This document shows, one piece after another, positions 56,513 to 64,000 of a DNA stretch of 64,000 bases (position 1 is its first letter; each line of letters begins with the position of its first letter). The translations under genes were made by a program, and so were the position numbers. The stretch is from Clostridiales bacterium (lineage in GTDB: Bacteria; Bacillota; Clostridia; Christensenellales; UBA1242). The stretch covers positions 62,001 through 126,000 of the forward strand of contig SVIV01000002.1 in assembly GCA_015069325.1 (NCBI GenBank), read 5' to 3'. A model generated the notes under the pieces. The model had not been told where the DNA came from, did no database searches, and saw only the letters and a list, made by a program, of their open reading frames with translations.

Positions 56513-57634
56513 TTATCCTCCTATGTTTCTACTTAAAGTGATTATATAATTCACTTGATGCCAACCACTTCCTTCTCGTAAGGTATAACTCTCTGCCTTT
56601 ATTATCTCATTTTCTTGCAAAAAAATCAAGGCTTTTTGACGTGCATTTTGGATAATTTTTTCTTTAACATTATCAAAATCTTCTTTTATCTCTACAAATT
56701 CCGTTTCATATACATATATCTTTTTCAAATATAATGGCAAAATCAGATTTTTAGAAAGAAACTTTTTCTCAGTTTCAATCTCAAACTCTAAAAAATTATG
56801 TTCCTTATTATTTGAATAAACAAGTAAATCGTTTAAATAAACTTCATTAAATACTTTAACCTTACCCGTTCTCTTTTCTTCCATTCGCCAGTCATAATGT
56901 GTTTCTTCTCCAATAACCCATACATCTGCATAAATTTCCGCTTTGGGATTTGTCTCTCTTTTTTCTCCTTGCGAATCGTAAATGTATGGATAAACCAAAA
57001 CATCACCTTTTTGAACAATATCGCCTTCATTAACAGCTAGCGTTCCTTGAATAAGATTAATTTTATATATTTTGCCGTCATACAAACTCACAATCGGTTG
57101 AAAATTGCTTCCCATTTCACTTGGAATCTCAACTTCATTGACGCTTACCACAATGCTTTGCCCAACAATTGATATACTTATCGAAGAAACTTCATCAAAT
57201 TGTTCTCTTACCATCTTTTCAAGTTTAAATGTATCTATTCCGCCCTTTAGTCTTGTAGGCAGACAACTTTCCACAAAAGCAGCAATCTCGCCATTTAGGT
57301 CGCTTTTTTCGCCTAAAACGTCTATTTTAAGCACAAAATTAAACTGAAAAACATACAATATCGAACAAAACAACACGGCAAACAAAATTCCATAACTTTT
57401 TACAAGCTTCAACAAAAAGCCCACAAGACCAAAATGGGAATAAGAAAGGACTTCTATTTTTTGTTTTTCTAAGATGTTTTTTGTGAGCTTTCTATCACTA
57501 TATAAGACTTCAAAATGCGAAATTTGATTTTCCTGACGCTTAAAATTAAAAATTTTAACTTTTTGAGAAAGATTATTTAAAACTTTTTCCTGGTTTAATC
57601 CTTTAATTGTTATTTTTGTGCGATTTTTAAACAT
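56513..57634 (-). CDS. yqfD: Sporulation protein YqfD-like
   Basis: Single N-terminal TM, YqfD-type length and position between yqfC- and ybeY-like genes. Confidence 0.82.
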   Translation of the reverse strand: MFKNRTKITIKGLNQEKVLNNLSQKVKIFNFKRQENQISHFEVLYSDRKLTKNILEKQKIEVLSYSHFGLVGFLLKLVKSYGILFAVLFCSILYVFQFNFVLKIDVLGEKSDLNGEIAAFVESCLPTRLKGGIDTFKLEKMVREQFDEVSSISISIVGQSIVVSVNEVEIPSEMGSNFQPIVSLYDGKIYKINLIQGTLAVNEGDIVQKGDVLVYPYIYDSQGEKRETNPKAEIYADVWVIGEETHYDWRMEEKRTGKVKVFNEVYLNDLLVYSNNKEHNFLEFEIETEKKFLSKNLILPLYLKKIYVYETEFVEIKEDFDNVKEKIIQNARQKALIFLQENEIIKAESYTLREGSGWHQVNYIITLSRNIGG

Positions 57635-57908
57635 TTTGCCTTTCTACTTTGTTGATTTTACCTTTAATATACAAAACATTTTCATTGATCTCTGCCAAAA
57701 CAAGCCCACTTCCTTCGACTAAAATATGATAATATTTTGTTTTAAAAATGATTTGTTTTTCTGAAAGAGAAATAATCCCTTTATGTCCTTCAGCATAAAA
57801 AAGTTTTCCTGAAATATTAACAAAGTTATAATCAGACAAAAACTCTTTTTTAAACCCCATTTTATTTTTTATCTCATCAAAAAAATTAAACACGCAATCT
57901 TTCTCCAA
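57627..57908 (-). CDS. yqfC: YabP/YqfC-family sporulation protein
   Basis: NISGKLFYAEGHKGIISLSEKQIIFKTKYYHILVEGSGL; overlaps yqfD. Confidence 0.8.
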   Translation of the reverse strand: MEKDCVFNFFDEIKNKMGFKKEFLSDYNFVNISGKLFYAEGHKGIISLSEKQIIFKTKYYHILVEGSGLVLAEINENVLYIKGKINKVERQNV

Positions 57909-57941
57909 TTTAAGATATGCGTGTTTATATTTTAATTTAAC

Positions 57942-58472
57942 CTAATCATCATATTTATGAAAAACATTTCCAAGTATTAATGCTTTCATTCTTGGCGAAA
58001 GCTTTTTTATTTCTTCTAAAAGTTCATCATCAATCACCTTTTTAGTGTAAGAATGCTCTCTTAAAAAATCTTCAAATTCTTCATCTCTAGACTTTTTTTT
58101 CTTTTTTGGATTTTGCTGATTTTCAAGTTCTTTTAAAAACTGTTCAATTTCATCTTTGTTTTGATTTGGCCCTACTTCAACATCCATTTTATCCGCACCA
58201 GAAGTAACGACAGGATTGCTAAACAAATCTTTAAATTCTTCTTCTACATCTTCAGTAAGAGATATATTTTCAAAGGCTTTCGCTTCCTTACGTTTATCTT
58301 CATCTGCTTTTTCTTTTTTATCTATTGATGCCTTTTCATCTGTAAACTTTTTAATGTTTTCGTCCAGCTTCAATCTTTTCTTTTTGTTTTTTTTGCGAGT
58401 TACAACAATACAAATTGCAATTATGCCTACCAACACAATGACCACACCAGCAATAATCAACCACTTAATCAT
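57942..58472 (-). CDS. Membrane-anchored charged protein in floA operon (YqfB position)
   Basis: N-terminal TM helix, acidic/basic tail; overlaps floA stop. Confidence 0.7.
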   Translation of the reverse strand: MIKWLIIAGVVIVLVGIIAICIVVTRKKNKKKRLKLDENIKKFTDEKASIDKKEKADEDKRKEAKAFENISLTEDVEEEFKDLFSNPVVTSGADKMDVEVGPNQNKDEIEQFLKELENQQNPKKKKKSRDEEFEDFLREHSYTKKVIDDELLEEIKKLSPRMKALILGNVFHKYDD

Positions 58473-59509
58473 TCAAATAAATCTCCTTCATCATCGCCAA
58501 AAGGGTTTTCTTCTTTTTTATCACTTTGAATAATCGAACGTCTTAATGCTGTATCTGCTTGAAGATTCATTAATTTATAATAATCCATAACAGAGAAACG
58601 CCCTTCCTTAATTGCCTGACTAAGCGCTTTTGGCACTTCCGCTTCAGCTTCAAGCATTGCTGATTTTTTCGCTTCTGTTTTTGTGCGCATTTGAAGTTCT
58701 TTTATTTCTTCTGCATTCTTTTTCTTTTCAGCTTCAATCTGCACATATACTTTTTCTTTTTCCGCCGATTGTATCTCTCGTTCAAGGCTAAGATTTCTGC
58801 CTACTTCAACCTTGGAAATTGAAATATCTTCAATGCTATACATTGATTTTTGCCCCACTACTTTCATATTAAAGTTGACAAGAAGTGATTTGCTTGGGTC
58901 AGTCAAAATATCTTTGTAACATTTTGTATGAGATATATTTTCTAAAATCCAAGCATTGATTACGCTTTTAAGGTCTTCTTCCCCAAGTCCATCAATATAT
59001 TTTTCAAGATTAAGTTTGATTGATGCCCTTGCTGATACAATCATCTCCCTTTCATCTTGCGTGAATGCTCGAATCCCATCAACAGTAATCACTTTTGAAT
59101 TTATCGCATTTTGCACAGATTCAACAACATTATGATTTGCAAGATCCATTGCACAAGCCAAAGAAAAGGTCATTGATAATCCAGCATCACTGGCAAGTTT
59201 TATTGCTGTCAAAACTTCTTGAATATTTCCACCGCTTTGAACAAAACTCTCAATTTCGTTTAAAGAAATATTATATTTAGATTTTTTTACTAAAACAAAA
59301 GCATTGACAACTTCAGAAACATTAATTTTTCTGTTTTTTATACTTAAAAGCTTAAATGTAGGAATATACGCCCCACCAAAAAGTGCTGTCCACCAAGATT
59401 TCATAGGGACAAATGCAAGGTATATAATCAAAGCAATCAAGATTGCCCCAAAAATTGATACTGCAGCAATTTCACCCGCCCCAAAACTTAACAACATATT
59501 AATTGACAT
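58469..59509 (-). CDS. floA: Flotillin-like protein FloA
   Basis: AFVPMKSWWTALFGGAYIPTFKLLSIKNRKINVSEVVNAFVLVKKSKYNISLNEIESFVQSGGNIQEV. Confidence 0.88.
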   Translation of the reverse strand: MSINMLLSFGAGEIAAVSIFGAILIALIIYLAFVPMKSWWTALFGGAYIPTFKLLSIKNRKINVSEVVNAFVLVKKSKYNISLNEIESFVQSGGNIQEVLTAIKLASDAGLSMTFSLACAMDLANHNVVESVQNAINSKVITVDGIRAFTQDEREMIVSARASIKLNLEKYIDGLGEEDLKSVINAWILENISHTKCYKDILTDPSKSLLVNFNMKVVGQKSMYSIEDISISKVEVGRNLSLEREIQSAEKEKVYVQIEAEKKKNAEEIKELQMRTKTEAKKSAMLEAEAEVPKALSQAIKEGRFSVMDYYKLMNLQADTALRRSIIQSDKKEENPFGDDEGDLFE

Positions 59510-59577
59510 AACTGCCTCCGATGGCTTAATTATATCATATAAAATAATAGTTGTAAATAGGCAAATTGATATTTTGT

Positions 59578-60414
59578 TTAATTTTTACCTGCCAAAAATC
59601 TTGTGTAATAAAAAATATATTGTTGCGCGTAACCAGAAAGCGCGCCAAATTTATTTACTAAATCATTGCGCATAAATTCACGATTTTCAGTCTTTGAAAA
59701 ATGTTGGTTATACATCTGTGCAATCCAAGTATCAACAGGAAAAGATTCTCCCCTATGGTATGCAAAAAGCAAAATACAATCTGCAACTTTAGGGCCAACA
59801 CCAGCAAGAGAAATAAGTTTATTTCTAAGACTTATCGTGTCAAGTTTATCCCACTCTTTTAAAATCGCAGGGCTAATCTGCTGAAGCACTTTAACAAGAT
59901 ATTTTGCCCTATACCCCGCACCGCATTTCACAAAAAATTCTTCCTTTTGATCTTTTAGTTTTTCATAACTCGGAAATGAATACACATTGTCAGAAAGTTT
60001 TTCGCCAAGCGATTTCCTTATATTATTTAAAATCACTTTTATTCTTTTAATATTGTTGTTTGCAGAAATGATAAAGGAGATAAGCGTTTCAAACAAATCT
60101 TGATTTAAAATTCTAATTCCATAACCATACTCAAGCGGTTTTTTCATTATACTAAAATCGCTTAATTTTTCTTTAATTTGCGTATAATTTACATCTAAAT
60201 CGAAATAATTCACAAAATAATCCACATTTTTTGTTTTTATCAAATAAAAATCTTTATTTTCTTCAATTTCGGCATAATGATTTTGGGGATAACTTATATA
60301 CTTTTCTCCTACATTTTCAAAACAAAAAACCTGCCCACATTCGAAGATATGAGCAATATTAAACTGGCTTTTATCATAAACTTTAATGCCTTCTATTGTT
60401 ATTTCGTATTTCAT
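59578..60414 (-). CDS. ogg: 8-oxoguanine DNA glycosylase (OGG/HhH-GPD)
   Basis: LISFIISANNNIKRIK; LISLAGVGPKVADCILLFAYHRGESFPVDTWI. Confidence 0.92.
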   Translation of the reverse strand: MKYEITIEGIKVYDKSQFNIAHIFECGQVFCFENVGEKYISYPQNHYAEIEENKDFYLIKTKNVDYFVNYFDLDVNYTQIKEKLSDFSIMKKPLEYGYGIRILNQDLFETLISFIISANNNIKRIKVILNNIRKSLGEKLSDNVYSFPSYEKLKDQKEEFFVKCGAGYRAKYLVKVLQQISPAILKEWDKLDTISLRNKLISLAGVGPKVADCILLFAYHRGESFPVDTWIAQMYNQHFSKTENREFMRNDLVNKFGALSGYAQQYIFYYTRFLAGKN

Positions 60415-60420
60415 AATTTG

Positions 60421-60449
60421 ATTGTAACATACAATAACTTAAAAAGCAA
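60421..60449 (-). promoter_or_regulatory. Promoter abutting ogg ATG (leaderless candidate)
   Basis: Minus: TTGCTT-N17-TACAAT, 6 nt to ATG, no Shine-Dalgarno. Confidence 0.6.
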
Positions 60450-60515
60450 ACCCCTTGTTATTATTAACAAAAAAAATAATACTTGATTTGAAATATCCCC
60501 CTACTTTTTCACAAA

Positions 60516-60546
60516 AAAAGATGGCTTAATTGCCATCTTTTATTAA
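60516..60546 (-). terminator. Terminator of rplU-prp-rpmA operon
   Basis: aaaaaaagatggcttaattgccatctttt. Confidence 0.78.
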
Positions 60547-60819
60547 TTATTCTTCAACTGAAACAATCTTTTTGCCGTTGTGTGTGCCAAATTTAACTTT
60601 TCCAGCACAAGTAGCGAAAAGTGTGTAATCTTTACCCATACCAACGTTTTTGCCTGCGTAAATTTCAGTGCCTCTTTGTCTTACAATAATAGAGCCAGCT
60701 GTAACGTTTTCTCCGCCATAAGCTTTAACTCCAAGACGTTTAGCTTGTGAATCACGGCCGTTTTTGGTACTTCCACCACCTTTCTTATGTGCAAAAAGTT
60801 GAGCATTAAATTTAAACAT
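60547..60819 (-). CDS. rpmA: 50S ribosomal protein L27 with N-terminal extension
   Basis: [32 protein letters not shown]. Confidence 0.97.
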   Translation of the reverse strand: MFKFNAQLFAHKKGGGSTKNGRDSQAKRLGVKAYGGENVTAGSIIVRQRGTEIYAGKNVGMGKDYTLFATCAGKVKFGTHNGKKIVSVEE

Positions 60820-61138
60820 TTTTTACCTCCAATTTTGCGTATTTTTCTTCATTTAAAATTATAGATTTAAATGAGTTTAAACAGGTTTCAAACAGGAATT
60901 TTATTTTTTCATTTCTCGCATCATTTAATGATACTTCAATTTTTAGATAACCGTCTTCGATTTTATGAGTGTTTTGCACTTTTTCCACTTGGTCAACACC
61001 AACAACTGCAAGTTGAGCAACTGTTGACAGTTGACAGCAAAGCAAATCGATTCCGTCCTTTCTATTTTTTCCTGCGTGTCCGCTAACTTCAAAACCTATA
61101 ATAACATCATTTTTTCTAAAAAAAGTAATATTTGTCAT
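60812..61138 (-). CDS. prp: Ribosomal-processing cysteine protease Prp
   Basis: [26 protein letters not shown]; between rplU and rpmA. Confidence 0.92.
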   Translation of the reverse strand: MTNITFFRKNDVIIGFEVSGHAGKNRKDGIDLLCCQLSTVAQLAVVGVDQVEKVQNTHKIEDGYLKIEVSLNDARNEKIKFLFETCLNSFKSIILNEEKYAKLEVKNV

Positions 61139-61147
61139 TTCAAAACC

Positions 61148-61456
61148 TTACTTTGTAATAGATAAAATTCTAAGTTGTGTGAAAGGTTGTCTGTGTCCTT
61201 GTTTCTTTCTTTCATTTTTCTTTGGCTTATATTTGAAAACAACGATTTTATCGCCTTTTCCGTGAGCAACTACTTCTGCTTCACATTTTGCCCCAGAAAC
61301 AAAAGGATTTCCAGCAACAACATTTCCGTTATCACTTACAAGCAAAACATTAAGTGAAACTTTATCGCCTTCAGCATTGTTTAATTTTTCAACACTGATT
61401 ACATCATTTTCACTAACTTTGTATTGCTTTCCACCACATTCTACTATAGCAAACAT
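61148..61456 (-). CDS. rplU: 50S ribosomal protein L21
   Basis: [48 protein letters not shown]. Confidence 0.97.
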   Translation of the reverse strand: MFAIVECGGKQYKVSENDVISVEKLNNAEGDKVSLNVLLVSDNGNVVAGNPFVSGAKCEAEVVAHGKGDKIVVFKYKPKKNERKKQGHRQPFTQLRILSITK

Positions 61457-61459
61457 TTC

Positions 61460-61545
61460 TTTTACCTCCTCTAACCAAACTCGCTGTTCATTTCAGGTGT
61501 TAGGTTTTTCACTAATCTTTTAAACCCTATACAAGCGGATACGTG
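61460..61545 (-). promoter_or_regulatory. L21-type ribosomal protein leader
   Basis: ~85 nt 5'UTR upstream of rplU; CCTAAC / GGTTAG pairing next to SD gaggaggt. Confidence 0.6.
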
Positions 61546-61549
61546 TGTT

Positions 61550-61578
61550 ATTATAGCATAGTCAACCCATTTTGTCAA
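61550..61578 (-). promoter_or_regulatory. Consensus promoter for rplU operon
   Basis: Minus: TTGACA-N17-TATAAT, extended -10 (ATGC). Confidence 0.82.
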
Positions 61579-61589
61579 GAGAAACAATA

Positions 61590-61621
61590 AAAAAGACTTG
61601 AAATTCAAGTCTTTTTTATAA
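61590..61621 (-). terminator. Hairpin with flanking A/T tracts upstream of the rplU promoter and 3' of the large surface-protein gene
   Basis: aaaaaagacttgaaattcaagtctttttta; lies downstream of the minus-strand gene ending at 61669. Confidence 0.65.
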
Positions 61622-61668
61622 TTCCTTTAAGTTTCTAATTTCTAAAAGGTGATGCAAACTAAGTTTGC

Positions 61669-64000
61669 TTATTTTCTTCTAGCTTCTTTTCGGTATGCTT
61701 TTTCTTTCTTGTCAAGTTTCTTCTTATTGACAACAAAGTAAACAACAACACCAGCAAGGAATGCTACTGAAAGTCCAATTGCAATTCCACCGAATACATC
61801 GCCTGCATCTACAGAGCTAGCTTCGTCAGCGCCAACTTCAAACTTTGTAGTTTTTGTAGTTGTATTGCCTGCTGCATCTGTAACAGTGAATGAAAGTGTA
61901 TAAACACCTTTTTGTTTAAGTTCGTGAGAATAATCGTAATATCCTTCTTCTGTTGCTTCATTGTCAAGAGTTTTGTAAGCTTCATCTTCATATTTAATCT
62001 TAACAACTAAGCTTGAAAGGAGTGCATCTACCTTTGTAACTTTATCAGTTACTGAAAGGATTGATTCATCTACAGTTGTATTTGAGAATGCAATATGAAG
62101 TGGATCGCCAACTTTATAGTTTGTTTTAACTATATCACTTCCAATTTCAAGTTCAGGCGCAATTGTATCTCCGGCACTTAACGATACTGAATAAGTATCA
62201 CCTTCACCAACCATTGCGCTTACATTATAAGAAATTGTATATTTACCATCTTTAACAAATTTAAGATATATTTTGTTTCCAACGATTTCGAAATAATCTT
62301 TAAGATCAATATCTTCGGTATTTTGCCATTCGCTTAATTTGATTGTCGCAAGAGTTGTTGAATTTCTTGTAATAGTAACTGTCGTATTTTCAGCATCAAT
62401 TGAAGATGTTCCAATAGCAGTTGTCGAAGGTTTAACAATTTCAATCTTATTGAGATGTGTTTCTGCCTTATCTGCTTCATAAACAGCAAATTCAGTTTTC
62501 TCATTGTAATGAAGATTCATTTCATTGTCATTGATTGAAAGTGAAGCACCTGAAACTTTGATTGTAACTACTGATTCGCTTTCAACTTCAAATCCCTTAA
62601 CATTGCTATTTACAAATGCAGGAACTGTATCTTTTCCTTCAACAGCAAGAGCATAATCATTTTCTGCATCTAAATAGATGAGATAAGATTCGCTACCGTC
62701 ATTGTAATAAAGTTTGCCTTCTTCCACAACAAGTTTTTCGCCTGTAGCTGTAAGAGCTGACGTTGCATATCTGATTAAGTATGCAGTATATTGAAGTTTA
62801 TAAGTTCCTTCAGTGCCTGCTGTGAAGTAAAGGTTGTCTAAAATTTTATAGTCGTTATCTGTTGCGCTGATAGCTTCAACATTATACCAAGTTGCTGTAT
62901 TTGTTTCATCATCAGCACCAAGGCCAATGTAATCAAATCCTTCTTCTTTATTCATAGAAATTGAAGGTGGAGTAAGATATACCATTTGACCAGGAGTTAC
63001 TGTTTCTTCTCTTGAAGAAATGTTGTCAATAGTAGGTTTTAATTCTGCACTTGCACTTGCATTAACCTTGTATGTGAAATAAGAAGTTACACTATGGTTT
63101 GCAGCATCAACTACTGTGATTGCAACTTGATATTCCCCGCCTACAGAAGCACGGAAATATCCACCATTAACAATGTAAGAACCGCGATAAGAATCTAATT
63201 TCGTATTCATTCCATAGCTTGTAACAGGTGTTCTTGAAACTTCTTTCTTATCTGCATCTCTAGCAATTTTGTAAACAGCAATTTTTGCAGTAACATAATT
63301 TGCTTTAGCATCTGTAAATGTAAGTGATGGCAATTGAATTTCATCTGGCGCAGAATATGATGCTGATGGTGCATTCTTAATAGTTTTAAGAACTGGCATA
63401 TCAATATCAGTTGCGTCTGCAATTGCCACGAGTTTGTTAAAGAATCCTACATTTCCATTATCATCGATTGCATAAGCAAAAATTTCAACGAATGCAGCTT
63501 CTGCTGGTTTTGAAGCAAGGTCAACTGTGTATTCTGAAGCACTTTCATCAACAAACCAACCTTCCGAAGTTACTCTTTGAAGAGCTTTGTTATACCATTT
63601 ACCTTCAGCCTTGCCGATTTTGCTTCCTGCATAATAATCAATTGTGCTTGTAGTAACAGATGAAACAATAGCTGTTTTAGCATCATCTTTAAGATATCTA
63701 TAAGCAGTAACTGCCTTGATTCTTGAATCTTGGTTGTCAGTTGCAGATGCTACATTGAATTTGAACGTATCTGTTGCAAGATAAGATGCTTGAAGATCGC
63801 TTGAGAAAGTAAGAGTTGGCACCTCTGGATCTGAGTAATCAGCAATAAGTTCAATGTCTTTCTTTGCTGAAGATTCAGTATTGATTCCATCATTTGCAAA
63901 ATAGTAGAAGTTGTAAGATTGATTTTTGAATGTGCCCATTCTTCCTTCTGCAGGAGCAATATAAGCGTATCCTTGAGCCATCATTTGTTCGATAGCATCT
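61669..64000 (-). CDS. Large surface protein, Ig-like repeats, C-terminal TM anchor; 5' end outside window
   Basis: Frame stays open to window edge (DAIEQMMAQGYAYIAP...); repeated VTDAAGNTTTKT / VVDAANHSVTSYFTYKV type strands; C-terminal GGIAIGLSVAFLAGVVVYFVVNKKKLDKKEKAYRKEARRK. Confidence 0.85.
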   Translation of the reverse strand, partial: DAIEQMMAQGYAYIAPAEGRMGTFKNQSYNFYYFANDGINTESSAKKDIELIADYSDPEVPTLTFSSDLQASYLATDTFKFNVASATDNQDSRIKAVTAYRYLKDDAKTAIVSSVTTSTIDYYAGSKIGKAEGKWYNKALQRVTSEGWFVDESASEYTVDLASKPAEAAFVEIFAYAIDDNGNVGFFNKLVAIADATDIDMPVLKTIKNAPSASYSAPDEIQLPSLTFTDAKANYVTAKIAVYKIARDADKKEVSRTPVTSYGMNTKLDSYRGSYIVNGGYFRASVGGEYQVAITVVDAANHSVTSYFTYKVNASASAELKPTIDNISSREETVTPGQMVYLTPPSISMNKEEGFDYIGLGADDETNTATWYNVEAISATDNDYKILDNLYFTAGTEGTYKLQYTAYLIRYATSALTATGEKLVVEEGKLYYNDGSESYLIYLDAENDYALAVEGKDTVPAFVNSNVKGFEVESESVVTIKVSGASLSINDNEMNLHYNEKTEFAVYEADKAETHLNKIEIVKPSTTAIGTSSIDAENTTVTITRNSTTLATIKLSEWQNTEDIDLKDYFEIVGNKIYLKFVKDGKYTISYNVSAMVGEGDTYSVSLSAGDTIAPELEIGSDIVKTNYKVGDPLHIAFSNTTVDESILSVTDKVTKVDALLSSLVVKIKYEDEAYKTLDNEATEEGYYDYSHELKQKGVYTLSFTVTDAAGNTTTKTTKFEVGADEASSVDAGDVFGGIAIGLSVAFLAGVVVYFVVNKKKLDKKEKAYRKEARRK

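Noticed and set aside
61809-63959. Minus-strand ORFs 61809..62006, 63207..63422, 63750..63959 rich in Leu/Gln
   Set aside because: Alternative frames of the large surface-protein gene.
1-64000. CRISPR array
   Set aside because: No regularly spaced identical repeats seen.

Overview
This 64 kb window is low-GC chromosomal DNA with the gene content of a Clostridia-like Bacillota. Supporting signs are a large Bacillus-type SRP RNA, a T-box in front of ileS, L27 with a cleavable N-terminus next to a Prp protease, and a floA/yqfB/yqfC/yqfD/ybeY/era cluster. Most of it is housekeeping: glmM, pepF, ileS, iscS, hslUV, topA, trmFO, dprA, comM, rplS, rpsU, mtaB, phosphoketolase, tdk, rnr, a ThyX-like protein, murC, murB, era, ybeY, ogg, rpmA-prp-rplU, plus tRNA-Gly and tRNA-Thr. 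I saw no transposase, phage module or CRISPR array. The strongest candidate for an undescribed system is a five-gene operon of tandem paralogous small proteins (7579-10280). It lies between a methyltransferase gene and ileS, has a perfect-consensus promoter overlapped by two identical palindromes, and ends in a hairpin terminator. The paralogs share a 'DGFA.V.K....YRDLLGR.T' core, an 'HFaD.iFc.GIK' motif and (in four of five) a C-terminal 'ETLDYLe.L'-type tail. Other observations worth checking: a tandem-domain ThyX-like protein with its signatures split between halves; an IscU-like scaffold lacking two of three canonical ligand cysteines; a RelA/SpoT-like HD+TGS protein with no recognisable synthetase domain; a HipA-like kinase-loop protein divergent from an XRE regulator; a stand-alone GlmU acetyltransferase domain; a secreted metzincin-like protein; and several genes whose promoter -10 lies 5-6 nt from the ATG with no Shine-Dalgarno (apparently leaderless). 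All identifications are by reading motifs; no database search or structure prediction was run.
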